Below are positions 24,313 to 32,933 of a stretch of 64,000 bases of DNA, piece by piece. The notes under the pieces were generated by a model that searched no databases, had not been told where the DNA came from, and saw only the letters and a list, made by a program, of their open reading frames with translations. Each line of letters begins with the position of its first letter. The first letter of the stretch is position 1. Where the stretch lies: NCBI RefSeq assembly GCF_007489275.1, contig NZ_VLNR01000013.1:43836-107835 (forward strand), read 5' to 3'. The position numbers were made by a program, and so were the translations under genes. This DNA is from Aquimarina algiphila. Lineage in GTDB: Bacteria; Bacteroidota; Bacteroidia; Flavobacteriales; Flavobacteriaceae.

Positions 24313-25026
24313 ATGGAAACAGAAAACAAAAAGATTTTGCTTGTAGAGGATGATCCAAACTTTGGAACAGTTTTAAAGGACTATCTTGTAATGAACGAGT
24401 ATGATGTTGTGCATGCTAAAAATGGTATGGAAGGCTTCGAGAAATTCAAAAAGGATGATTATGATATGTGTATCCTTGATGTTATGATGCCTTATAAAGA
24501 TGGATTTACATTAGCAAAAGAGATCAGAGAAAAAAATGAAGAAATTCCTATCATTTTTTTAACCGCTAAGGCAATGAAAGAAGATGTCTTAAAAGGATAT
24601 AAAGTAGGAGCAGATGACTATCTTAATAAGCCTTTTGATAGCGAGGTGTTATTGATGAAAATACAGGCGATCATGCAACGCAAGAGTACAGAGTCTGTTG
24701 CGGATAGTAAGCAATTTGAATTTAAAGTTGGAGGATTTCACCTTAATTCAAAACTTCGTTTTTTAACATTTAAAGAGGAGGATCCGATAAAACTTTCTCC
24801 TAAAGAAAATGAATTACTTCGTTTGTTAGCTCTTCATCTTAATGATTTGATGCCTAGGGAATTAGCGCTTACAAAAATATGGAGAGATGATAATTATTTT
24901 ACTTCTCGTAGTATGGATGTATATATAGCTAAACTTAGAAAATATCTAAAGAAAGACGAGAATGTTGAGATTCTTAATATTCATGGAGAAGGATTTAGGT
25001 TGGTTGTTAGAAACGAAGAATCCTAA
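24313..25026 (+). CDS. Response regulator, OmpR family (RprY-like)
   Basis: A 237-residue two-domain regulator. The receiver has acidic LVEDDPNF, the phospho-acceptor Asp in CILDVMMPYKDG (about residue 54), Thr in FLTAKA, and Lys in LNKPFD. From about residue 140 the winged-helix domain has KLSPKENELLRLLALHLND and SRSMDVYIAKLRKYL with NIHGEGFRL in the wing. It is the cytoplasmic partner of the adjacent kinase and binds DNA when phosphorylated. A 14-bp hairpin terminator follows the stop by 30 nt. Confidence 0.94.
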   Translation: METENKKILLVEDDPNFGTVLKDYLVMNEYDVVHAKNGMEGFEKFKKDDYDMCILDVMMPYKDGFTLAKEIREKNEEIPIIFLTAKAMKEDVLKGYKVGADDYLNKPFDSEVLLMKIQAIMQRKSTESVADSKQFEFKVGGFHLNSKLRFLTFKEEDPIKLSPKENELLRLLALHLNDLMPRELALTKIWRDDNYFTSRSMDVYIAKLRKYLKKDENVEILNIHGEGFRLVVRNEES

Positions 25027-25056
25027 ATAATAGTAATAACGGTAACTAACTTTTAG

Positions 25057-25099
25057 AAGTTCACCATAATAAATATTTAATTATGGTGAACTTTTTTTA
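25057..25099. terminator. Shared bidirectional terminator of the response regulator and miaA
   Basis: AAGTTCACCATAAT (25057-25070) pairs perfectly with ATTATGGTGAACTT (25080-25093), a 14-bp stem with T7 on the + side. The miaA stop codon (25077-25079) lies in the loop. Confidence 0.85.
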
Positions 25100-25985
25100 T
25101 GTATGATATAATAGACTTGTAATCTTCTTTATAAGTAAACCATTTGATTTCTAGATCTTTCTTAAACCAGGTAAGCTGTCTTTTTGCAAAACGTCGGGTA
25201 TTTTTTTTAATCTCAGATAATGCAAAATCCAAATCCCATTCACCATCTAAGTGTTTGAATATCTCTTTATATCCAACGGTGTTTAGTGCATTAAGTGATT
25301 TGTATGGATGTAAGTCTTTGGCTTCTTTTATCAAACCATCATTTACCATTAGATCTACTCTTTGATTTATTCTATCATAAATAACTTCTCGCTCTGCAGT
25401 GACACCTATTTTGGTAATAGAAAAAGGTCTCTTTTTTTTGGGTTTGTTGAGAAAAGATGAATAAGGCATTCCGCTTTCAATACAAACTTCTAAAGCTCTC
25501 ATTACTCTATGAGTGTTTTGTAGATCAACTTTTTCATGATATATAGGGTCTAATGCTTTTAATTGTTGTTGTAAATATTCAATCCCTTTAGTGTTATATT
25601 TATCCTGAAGATCTTTTCTAATTTGCTCATCGACTTCGGGGAAATGATCTAATCCTTTAGTAATTGCATCGATATAAAGGCCAGAACCACCAATAAGAAT
25701 AACATAATTATTTTTTTTAAATAACCTCTCTAGAGTATTTAGTGCATCTTTTTCATAATCGCCTACACTATAGTTGTCCTGGATACTTCTATGCTGAATG
25801 AAATGATGCTTAGCTTGTTTGAGTTCATCGAGAGTAGGAGCAGCTGTACCAATACTCATCTCTTTGTAAAACTGCCTACTGTCTGCAGAAACAATTTCAC
25901 AATCAAAATGTTGTGCAAGTTGAATGCTTAAGCTTGTTTTTCCAATTGCGGTAGGGCCTACAATAACAATTAAATTTTTATTCAT
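25077..25985 (-). CDS. miaA: tRNA dimethylallyltransferase
   Basis: MiaA adds a dimethylallyl group to N6 of adenosine 37 in tRNAs reading UNN codons. The P-loop is VGPTAIGKTSLSIQLA near residue 8. The other landmarks are SADSRQFYKEMSIGTAAP, HHFI, GGSGLYIDA, and NTRRFAKRQLTWFKK near the end. I start at ATG 25985 (MNKNLIV), which overlaps the upstream channel stop by 8 nt; an in-frame ATG at 26003 would add six unlikely residues. It is last in the nine-gene minus-strand run. Confidence 0.96.
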   Translation of the reverse strand: MNKNLIVIVGPTAIGKTSLSIQLAQHFDCEIVSADSRQFYKEMSIGTAAPTLDELKQAKHHFIQHRSIQDNYSVGDYEKDALNTLERLFKKNNYVILIGGSGLYIDAITKGLDHFPEVDEQIRKDLQDKYNTKGIEYLQQQLKALDPIYHEKVDLQNTHRVMRALEVCIESGMPYSSFLNKPKKKRPFSITKIGVTAEREVIYDRINQRVDLMVNDGLIKEAKDLHPYKSLNALNTVGYKEIFKHLDGEWDLDFALSEIKKNTRRFAKRQLTWFKKDLEIKWFTYKEDYKSIISYIKKVHHN

Positions 25986-26811
25986 TATATAAATCTTCTC
26001 CACACTTATGACAAAATTTTGCTCCGTCTAAATGATTATCAGCATTACAATTACTACAATGTTGGGTATTCAATGGCATTTTATGTTTAACTTGTTGGGT
26101 ATATTCGGCACTAACAATACCGGTTGGAACAGCTATAATTCCATATCCCAATATCATTATTATTGAAGCGATCAATTGCCCTAAAGGAGTTTCTGGAGAT
26201 ATATCGCCATACCCAACAGTTGTGAGAGTGACAATACACCAATAAACGCTTTTTGGAATACTATTAAAACCATGATCTGATCCTTCTACCAGATACATTA
26301 CGGTTCCTAAAATTATAGCAACAATGATCACGGCAAGCAAAAACACAGATATTTTTACTCTACTGGCTTTTAAAGCTTTTACTAAATTATTAGATTCTCC
26401 TATAAAACGTGCAAGTTTTAATATTCTAAAAACTCTTAATAATCGTAAAGCCCTTAAGGCAACAAGAGCATGAGTTCCTACAAATAGTATAGATAAATAT
26501 TTTGGAACTGTAGAAAGGAGATCTATAATTCCAAAAAAGCTAAAAATGTAGTTCTTTGGTTTGTTAATAGCTATAATCCTTAAAAAATATTCAATAGTAA
26601 ATACTATGGTAATAACCCATTCCAAGGCATTAAACAATGAAGCATATTTGTCATTTAGATACGAAACACTTTCTAACATAACTAGTATAATACTAGCAAG
26701 GATCATAATAAGAATAATTACATCAAATGATTTTCCGGCAGGTGTGTCTGCTTCATAGATAATCTCATGTAATTTGTCTTTCCAGTTTTTCTGAGATGAA
26801 TTATTGTTCAA
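25978..26811 (-). CDS. Voltage-gated-type potassium channel with C-terminal zinc ribbon (TTG start)
   Basis: A 277-residue six-helix channel. S4 is the arginine-rich ALVALRALRLLRVFRILKLA (about 116-135). The pore has TLTTVGYGDISP with the filter TVGYGD at 198-203, specific for K+, and S6 follows. The tail carries a four-cysteine zinc ribbon: C252, C255, C267 and C270 (HCSNCNADN, KFCHKCGED). It sits in the inner membrane; the ribbon is presumably a cytoplasmic gating or interaction module (inference). The start is TTG 26811; no ATG precedes the first helix. It overlaps miaA. Confidence 0.9.
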   Translation of the reverse strand: MNNNSSQKNWKDKLHEIIYEADTPAGKSFDVIILIMILASIILVMLESVSYLNDKYASLFNALEWVITIVFTIEYFLRIIAINKPKNYIFSFFGIIDLLSTVPKYLSILFVGTHALVALRALRLLRVFRILKLARFIGESNNLVKALKASRVKISVFLLAVIIVAIILGTVMYLVEGSDHGFNSIPKSVYWCIVTLTTVGYGDISPETPLGQLIASIIMILGYGIIAVPTGIVSAEYTQQVKHKMPLNTQHCSNCNADNHLDGAKFCHKCGEDLYNE

Positions 26812-26844
26812 ACTTCTTGATTTTGAATAAAAATAATAAAAAAA

Positions 26845-28821
26845 CTAACTCTTTTTCTTTACACCGATGAGAATGTCATTTTCTATATTAACAATGAGAT
26901 TAAAGAATTCTTTCAAAATGGAATAATATTCTGTAGGATAGTAAGAGGAGTTAAATGTTATTCTATGAGTGATGATTAGTTTTTTCGGATTTTTTTGAAA
27001 ACTAATACCAAGTTGACCTAATTTGTTAGGAATTTGATACAAAGAGTTCTTTGGAATGTCCACAAATTCATAGTTTTCGGGTAATTCTATTGAAACTAAG
27101 TAGGTGTATGTGTCTTTGTAACCAAAATCTATGGGGTAAGTTCTTTGGTTAAGTTTAAAAGGATTTTGTTTAAAAAAGCTTTTAGTAAATGGCTTAAGAT
27201 AGAGTATGTCGTCTATTTTAGAAACATCATCTCTTGTAAAATCAAATTCAAACTCGATAGCTTTATCGTAGTTATTTTTGTTTTTAATATGTATATCTGT
27301 GATCGTTATTTCTGGATCCTGATTTTTAATATTATTAAGGAAGTGGTTCTCGCCTAATGCCTCTAATTTTTTTCTTTTGAAATGAGAATGATATCCAGAA
27401 TAAAGATGTTTTGCTTTACCACTTATTTTTAAATCTTCATTAAGTACAATCTCTTCCTTAAAAAAATGAGCAGAAATTTGCTTAGGTTTTATATCAATCC
27501 ATGAACTACCATTCTTAAAATCTAATAACCTACCATATTGATTTAAGCACCTAAATGGAACTTCCCCAAATACTAATGTTTTTTCTGTAGCATCTAATAA
27601 ATAGGTTTTGTTATCTATTGAGAGTTGTACAATCAAGTAATTAAAACCAGAGATGACGGGATGTATTTTGGTAGCATAGCCATTATTTCTAGTAGATAAA
27701 AGTACAGGATGTACTGTAAATTTTTGCTGTTTTAAAATGTTGTGTAAGAGTATGTTGATGCCACTAACATTACCAACTTTTTCTTTAATTACCTCATTAA
27801 TATTTACGTCTTTAAAGATTTTGTTTTTCTTATTCCATGTATAATTACTAGAGATGTATCTAAATATTTTTTTGGCTTTTTTTATATCATTAGGTGTAGC
27901 TTTTATACTATCAGGAAGAATCCCTTTTGTAATTGCTAGTTTTTTGAGTTGTACTCCTATCGCAACTTCTTTTTTGAGTTTGTTGTCAACATTTTCCCAG
28001 GTTTCTGTATATTTTTTATTTGTTCCATCAAAACCTTTAAACTCTTTCAATTCATAATCTATCCTTGAGAAGTAGTTCTCTTTGGCGGTCATATACTTTT
28101 CTTCCTTAAATGCCGGGATATTTTTCATTATGTATACATTATGAGAGCAATCAGCATGCCCTCCGCTAGAAACTTCTAAACATTTTTTGAGTATTGTAGA
28201 TGTGTTAGTTTCTAGTTTTAGTGTCCCAACCAATTTTATATTATAGATATAATTCCCAGGAAGATCTGCAATATATTCGCTATATAGTTTTGGAATATCA
28301 TCCTGAAAATCCCATCCATTAAATTTATACATAAATGGGGATGCTAGTTGGTATTTGTAGGTAAGTACTGATCCTGGCTTTACATTAGGAAAGGTGAACT
28401 TTACTAGTGTGTAATTTTCGTCATATGCTTCTGTGTAGATATTTTTCTTTTCTATTTTGGTTTTTGAGATTTCACCATTTTCCAAATTATAAGTGTACGC
28501 TTTTAAATCATCAAATTGCTCTTTTCCACTCTTGTTTTTGAATAATAATACACTTACAGTTGCCTGATCAAACCCCTTCTCATTAAGTATTTTAATCTTT
28601 GCTTCATAATCGGTAAGCAGGTCATAATTTCCTCCGTTCTCAACTCTACTAAACCCTTTTTCATATATGAAAAAGGCATTTGCAGTACTGTCTTTTTTGT
28701 AAATGGTGTTCTCTAAGTCAGCCTTACTAACCAGCATATTTGCGCTGTTATAAGTTTCTTGAGAATATGTAAAAAAAAATGAAAGAGTTAAAAAGATTAA
28801 TAGTGTTAGGTTTTTAATCAT
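26845..28821 (-). CDS. DUF3857 / transglutaminase-like secreted protein
   Basis: A 658-residue protein with a signal peptide (NLTLLIFLTLSFFFTYSQ). The N-terminal DUF3857 domain (about 50-240) includes YDLLTDYEAKIKILNEKGFD and KFTFPNVKPGSVLTYKYQL. It is followed by a transglutaminase-like region (about 300-400), with the typical position occupied by NVSGINILLHNILKQQKF, and a C-terminal DUF3858-like beta domain. The usual catalytic cysteine is not evident: the segment reads GNVSGINI rather than GDC. That suggests a non-catalytic relative. Periplasmic or outer-membrane location is likely. It overlaps the upstream exonuclease by 8 nt. Confidence 0.82.
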   Translation of the reverse strand: MIKNLTLLIFLTLSFFFTYSQETYNSANMLVSKADLENTIYKKDSTANAFFIYEKGFSRVENGGNYDLLTDYEAKIKILNEKGFDQATVSVLLFKNKSGKEQFDDLKAYTYNLENGEISKTKIEKKNIYTEAYDENYTLVKFTFPNVKPGSVLTYKYQLASPFMYKFNGWDFQDDIPKLYSEYIADLPGNYIYNIKLVGTLKLETNTSTILKKCLEVSSGGHADCSHNVYIMKNIPAFKEEKYMTAKENYFSRIDYELKEFKGFDGTNKKYTETWENVDNKLKKEVAIGVQLKKLAITKGILPDSIKATPNDIKKAKKIFRYISSNYTWNKKNKIFKDVNINEVIKEKVGNVSGINILLHNILKQQKFTVHPVLLSTRNNGYATKIHPVISGFNYLIVQLSIDNKTYLLDATEKTLVFGEVPFRCLNQYGRLLDFKNGSSWIDIKPKQISAHFFKEEIVLNEDLKISGKAKHLYSGYHSHFKRKKLEALGENHFLNNIKNQDPEITITDIHIKNKNNYDKAIEFEFDFTRDDVSKIDDILYLKPFTKSFFKQNPFKLNQRTYPIDFGYKDTYTYLVSIELPENYEFVDIPKNSLYQIPNKLGQLGISFQKNPKKLIITHRITFNSSYYPTEYYSILKEFFNLIVNIENDILIGVKKKS

Positions 28822-30187
28822 TTTTTGGTAGTTTGATAATCTTTAATTTTTTATGCTGGCGCACGTAGCTCTGAATAATATGTTGGGCGTCCCTGTTGTG
28901 GGTCATCGGAGTGATAATTGTTCTTAAAATATCGATATTTTGTATTTGATGATTAAGATTAAAATATCCAATGCCTTTAAACCTACCATTTTCTACGAGT
29001 ATTATACTTTGTTCATCAATATCTCTTCCTCTATCCACAATAACCATATCTTGACTTTGAAAAGAACTATTGAAAATTAATTTTTGTGCTCGAATATTGT
29101 ACTCTTCAGGAGATTCATTATTGATGCAAGCTCCAAGACATTTTTTTATGGTGTAATTAAAGCAATTGCTTTTACCATTATCTAATCCCATTAATTTTTG
29201 ACAAAGATTATATTCTTCTGTCCATCTATGCATGTAAGATTTGGCTTGTTGTCTATTAGAAAAAGTAGTAATACTGTTTTTTTTAGAATCTACTTTGCCT
29301 ACTGTTAAATTTATATACCCATTATCATCTGTAAAATGATATAATGCCTGGTCAAATTTAGTTTTGCGTAAAGCTCTATTGTATCTTGGTTTATTGCGTT
29401 TTATTTCTTCGCTCTCTTTTAATAGAGCAAGTAATTCACTTCCTGTAATTTCATGGGTTACAGTTACCACCTCTTCTTGTATTCTTTTGGATTTTCTATT
29501 ATCGTTAGTGAAATGCTGATTGAGACGCTTTTTAATGTTTTTACTTTTACCAATATATATAATAGTTCCGTCCTCGCGATGCATATAATATACTCCTGTG
29601 GCGTTAGGTGCTTGTTCTATAAGTTTAAGAAGTTTGTCATCAACCTGGCGTTTGGTTTCTGTTCTAACGGTGTCGGTGATTATGGTTTTTTCCAGATCTT
29701 TTGATAATAATAGTTTAAATAGTTTTACTGTTGCCAAAGCATCTCCATTTGCTCTATGTCTGTCAGAAAGTGGTATTCCTAGTCCACGAACAAGCTTACC
29801 TAAACTATATGATTCTTGATCTGGAATTAGCTTTTTAGAAAGCTCTACGGTACACAATGATTGTCTTTCGAATTCAAACCCTAATCTGGAAAATTCGGTT
29901 TTTAAGATTCTATAGTCAAAACTGGCGTTATGAGCAACAATAACACAGTCTGTGGTGATTTCAACAATTCTTTTTGCTACTTCATAAAACTTTGGAGCAT
30001 TACGAAGCATTTGATTGTTTATTCCTGTAAGATTAGCAACAAATGGTTGTATAGGTCTTTCAGGGTTGATAAGACTAATAAATTGGTCAATTACACTATG
30101 TCCGTCAAATTTATATATAGCAATTTCGGTAATTCCTTCTTCATTATATTTTCCTCCTGTAGTCTCTATATCTAAAATTGCATACAT
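28814..30187 (-). CDS. DnaQ-type 3'-5' exonuclease fused to a UvrC-type GIY-YIG nuclease
   Basis: A 457-residue fusion. Residues 1-165 are a DEDDh exonuclease: ILDIETTGG (D6, E8), AHNASFDYRIL, and HRANGDALATVKL for the His and last Asp. Residues about 195-280 are a GIY-YIG endonuclease of the UvrC/Cho kind (ATGVYYMHREDGTIIYIGKS, KKRLNQHF, then SELLALLKESEEIKRNKPRY). A UvrC-like cysteine-containing segment (NYTIKKCLGACINNESPEEY) comes later. It probably works in DNA repair, trimming or incising damaged strands. It lies 62 nt after the YggS gene and overlaps the DUF3857 gene. Confidence 0.9.
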   Translation of the reverse strand: MYAILDIETTGGKYNEEGITEIAIYKFDGHSVIDQFISLINPERPIQPFVANLTGINNQMLRNAPKFYEVAKRIVEITTDCVIVAHNASFDYRILKTEFSRLGFEFERQSLCTVELSKKLIPDQESYSLGKLVRGLGIPLSDRHRANGDALATVKLFKLLLSKDLEKTIITDTVRTETKRQVDDKLLKLIEQAPNATGVYYMHREDGTIIYIGKSKNIKKRLNQHFTNDNRKSKRIQEEVVTVTHEITGSELLALLKESEEIKRNKPRYNRALRKTKFDQALYHFTDDNGYINLTVGKVDSKKNSITTFSNRQQAKSYMHRWTEEYNLCQKLMGLDNGKSNCFNYTIKKCLGACINNESPEEYNIRAQKLIFNSSFQSQDMVIVDRGRDIDEQSIILVENGRFKGIGYFNLNHQIQNIDILRTIITPMTHNRDAQHIIQSYVRQHKKLKIIKLPKND

Positions 30188-30249
30188 ATATAATGTCTGT
30201 CGTAGCGGTTACGTTTTTTTGTTTTTGTTAAATTAAAATTATTTGCTGT

Positions 30250-30912
30250 TTATCCATAATTTCTGGCTCCAAAGATAGAACTTCCTATTCGAACCATGGT
30301 ACTACCGCAATCAATTGCTGTTTTATAGTCTCCGCTCATGCCTATGGATAAGGTTTCTAGATAAGGATATTTAGGTTTTAACGTTCTAAACAGCACAGCT
30401 ATTTTTTCAAATTCAGCTTTTATTTGTTGTTGGTTATTAGTAAAAGTAGCCATCCCCATTAGCCCTTTAATACTAATATTAGTGAGGTTTTTTAATTCTT
30501 CAGAATCTAGTAAATTAATGATGTCTTCTGTATATAAACCAAATTTACTTTCTTCCTCAGCAATTTTAACCTGTAAGAGACAATCGATTACTCTATTGTG
30601 TTTTTTTGCTTGCTTGTCAATTTCTTTAAGAAGTTTATAGCTATCTACAGCATGAATGAGATTTACAAAAGGAGCCATGTATTTAACTTTGTTAGTCTGT
30701 ACATGACCAATCATATGCCAATTAATGTCTTTTGGCATATTTTCCCATTTTTCAGCCATTTCCTGAATCTTATTTTCGCCAAAAATGCGTTGTCCGGCTT
30801 TATAAGCAGTCATTAGATCAGAAATAGGTTTGGTCTTGGATACAGCAACCAGAGTAACTTCTTTTGGAATTGAAGTTTGTATGTTGTGAAGATTTCTTTC
30901 GATGTCATTCAT
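30250..30912 (-). CDS. YggS/PLPBP family pyridoxal-phosphate homeostasis protein
   Basis: A 220-residue single-domain TIM-barrel protein of the YggS family, which binds pyridoxal 5'-phosphate and buffers its level without a known catalytic reaction. The PLP lysine is in LVAVSKTKP (about residue 27). Other family motifs are GENKIQEMAEKW, WHMIGHVQTNK, GLMGMAT, LSIGMSGDYKTAI, and VRIGSSIFG. A perfect -7 box (TATCTTTG) lies only 6 nt before the ATG. It is followed by the exonuclease fusion, and the DUF1015 gene lies upstream. Confidence 0.93.
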   Translation of the reverse strand: MNDIERNLHNIQTSIPKEVTLVAVSKTKPISDLMTAYKAGQRIFGENKIQEMAEKWENMPKDINWHMIGHVQTNKVKYMAPFVNLIHAVDSYKLLKEIDKQAKKHNRVIDCLLQVKIAEEESKFGLYTEDIINLLDSEELKNLTNISIKGLMGMATFTNNQQQIKAEFEKIAVLFRTLKPKYPYLETLSIGMSGDYKTAIDCGSTMVRIGSSIFGARNYG

Positions 30913-30918
30913 AAGCTA

Positions 30919-30926
30919 CAAAGATA
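30919..30926 (-). promoter_or_regulatory. -7 promoter box just before the YggS start
   Basis: The minus strand reads TATCTTTG, an exact TAnnTTTG, ending 6 nt before ATG 30912. It lies inside the gene run, so it would be an internal, near-leaderless promoter. No -33 box is apparent. Confidence 0.35.
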
Positions 30927-30947
30927 TCTAAAAAAACCATTTTTACT

Positions 30948-32186
30948 CTAAAACTCATATATAGTAATGCCGCTTCTAAGTTTGGGTTCAATATAAGTGC
31001 TCTTGGGAGGCATTGTTAATCCTTCGTCTGCAATTTTTTTCATTTGAGCTACCGAAGCAGGAAATAATCCAAATCCAACTTTAAACTCTTTGGAGTCGAC
31101 CATGCTTTTGATATATACGATGTCTTTTTTACCATGTGCGTAATCAATTCTAGTATCACTTCGTACATCTTTTATTGCTAATATAGGATTCAATACTGTT
31201 TGGTAAAGCACTTGTGCATCCAATTCCTCAAGTGCATTAGTAAATTCATAAGTTGTTTTTCTAAGATATAAGGAATAAAACTCACCATCCAGATACATGC
31301 TGAAATGATGGGGTTTTGAAGGTTTGTAAACTTCGATTCCTCTATTTTCAATTCGAAACCACTCATCTAACCGAATTAAAAACTCTTCTTTTGATAATCC
31401 ATTAAGATCTTTAACTAATCTATTAAATTCATAGATTTTTAAATCTGATTCGGGAATCAAATAACTCATAAAAAAATTATAAGCTTCATTACCAGTATGC
31501 TCAGAATTATGCGTTTTTAAATCTTGTGCCAATAATTGAGAAGAAGCAGAGCGGTGATGTCCATCAGCAATATAAATTGTCTGAATCAAAGAGAAAGCTT
31601 CTTTTATTTCTTGGATAGAATTTTTATTATCTATTTTCCAGAGATAATGGGTGTCTCGATTTGTGGTTGTGAATTCATATTCTGCTCTATGCTCAATGGT
31701 TTCATTAATAATTTTTGCAATTGTGGGATTGTCAGGATATGTGAGTAATACAGGTTCTGCATTAAATCCTACTGTTTTTAGATATTCTTTGAAGGTGTTT
31801 TCGCGATATTGTATGGTGTCTTCGTGTTTTTTGATAATGTCATTTTCATAATCTTCAGCACTAGCGGCCGCAATTATACCACAAAAAGATTCATGCTCAC
31901 GATTTACAATTTTATAAATATAATAGCAAGGAGTGTCTTCCTGTATAAAGATTTCGTCTTCTTTAAATTCTAAATACCTATTACGAACTAATTTATAACG
32001 TTCTTCGCCTGATATTTCCTTCTGATATTTATATCCTGGGTTTACAATATGAAGAAAAGAATAAGGATTATAATCCATTCGCGAGTCTCGTTCAAAGGGA
32101 GTGTAGCTTTGGTATGATCTGGAAGCTACTAAGCTTACTTTATCTCGTGTTGGCCGTACAGCCTTAAACGGAAGGATTTTTGTCAT
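30948..32186 (-). CDS. DUF1015 family protein
   Basis: A 412-residue cytoplasmic protein starting ILPFKAVRPTRDKVSLVASR, the family hallmark. It continues with NPYSFLHIVNPGY, a central FCGIIAAASAEDYENDIIKK, and the conserved YIADGHHRSASSQLLAQ (about residues 205-221), usually annotated as the putative active-site region. The function is not established; relatives occur near serine-biosynthesis genes in some genomes. The start codon overlaps the stop of the M23 peptidase gene by one base (TAATG), so the two are translationally coupled. Confidence 0.9.
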   Translation of the reverse strand: MTKILPFKAVRPTRDKVSLVASRSYQSYTPFERDSRMDYNPYSFLHIVNPGYKYQKEISGEERYKLVRNRYLEFKEDEIFIQEDTPCYYIYKIVNREHESFCGIIAAASAEDYENDIIKKHEDTIQYRENTFKEYLKTVGFNAEPVLLTYPDNPTIAKIINETIEHRAEYEFTTTNRDTHYLWKIDNKNSIQEIKEAFSLIQTIYIADGHHRSASSQLLAQDLKTHNSEHTGNEAYNFFMSYLIPESDLKIYEFNRLVKDLNGLSKEEFLIRLDEWFRIENRGIEVYKPSKPHHFSMYLDGEFYSLYLRKTTYEFTNALEELDAQVLYQTVLNPILAIKDVRSDTRIDYAHGKKDIVYIKSMVDSKEFKVGFGLFPASVAQMKKIADEGLTMPPKSTYIEPKLRSGITIYEF

Positions 32187-32812
32187 TAATTGATATTTAT
32201 AAATTCTGTTGGATCAAGATATCCAGAAGTTTCTTCAGAATAACCACCTCCGATATCCATAAAGATATCATCTCTTATCTCCAAATGCAAGTGTGCCCAA
32301 TATATACCATGTGCATTACCAATAGTTCCTATTAAGGTTCCTTTTTTTACAAAATCACCTTCTTCTATATGTATAGTATCACAGTGGGCATATATCGATT
32401 CATAATATTTCCCTTTGTATTTATGTATAATTCGGATAACATTACCCCATCCTCCTTTTATATCTTTTGCAAAAGATATATATCCATTTCCAATAGCGTA
32501 AATAGGATCTCCTAAATCGGTATTACCTCCACCAACGCCATTCCAGTCGTCGCCTAAATGGTTGTTTTCTTTGAACTTTTGAGCGTTATAATACCCTTTA
32601 GCGTTTGGCTTACCTACTGGATATTCAAAATCACTAGCAATCCAGTCAGGGTTTTTCTTAAATAAAGTGTCGTATTTTTGGTATTGATTCTGGACTAAGG
32701 CAGGGTTTGTTTTTTTATTTATGTTTTGAGTAACAGAATAACTTTTTGTTTCATTTTTGCAGGACAAAAATGAAGATAAGATTACTATAACAATTACTAA
32801 AGGTATTTTCAT
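32186..32812 (-). CDS. M23 family metallopeptidase (lipoprotein)
   Basis: About 208 residues. The start at ATG 32812 gives a lipoprotein signal, MKIPLVIVIVILSSFLSCKN. A peptidase M23 (LytM-type) domain follows from about residue 75: HLGDDWNG holds the first zinc ligands, and IYAHCDTI and WAHLHLEIR hold the later histidines. These enzymes cut peptide cross-links in peptidoglycan. An in-frame TTG at 32848 would begin inside the heptamer repeat and destroy the lipoprotein signal. The 7-bp repeat tract ends 24 nt before the ATG. Confidence 0.9.
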   Translation of the reverse strand: MKIPLVIVIVILSSFLSCKNETKSYSVTQNINKKTNPALVQNQYQKYDTLFKKNPDWIASDFEYPVGKPNAKGYYNAQKFKENNHLGDDWNGVGGGNTDLGDPIYAIGNGYISFAKDIKGGWGNVIRIIHKYKGKYYESIYAHCDTIHIEEGDFVKKGTLIGTIGNAHGIYWAHLHLEIRDDIFMDIGGGYSEETSGYLDPTEFININ

Positions 32813-32835
32813 TTTTGGATTATAATAACTTTTTT

Positions 32836-32928
32836 CCTCAAACCTCAAACCTCAAACCTCAAACCTCAAACCTCAAACCTCAAACCTCAAACCTCAAACC
32901 TCAAACCTCAAACCTCAAACCTCAAACC
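32836..32928. repeat. Perfect tandem heptanucleotide repeat, 13 copies
   Basis: CCTCAAA (TTTGAGG on the other strand) is repeated 13 times without a mismatch, plus two bases. It fills the space between the hydroxyacyl-CoA dehydrogenase stop (32934) and the M23 lipoprotein start (32812). On the coding strand each unit contains TTTG, the -33 promoter word. Confidence 0.98.
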
Positions 32929-32933
32929 GTTGG

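Noticed and set aside
32813..32848. N-terminal extension of the M23 lipoprotein from a TTG
   Set aside because: It would start in the tandem repeat and bury the lipoprotein signal that begins at ATG 32812.
32836..32928. CRISPR array or telomere-like element
   Set aside because: The 7-bp units are contiguous with no spacers, and the tract sits within a gene run on a chromosome-like segment, so it is a simple tandem repeat.
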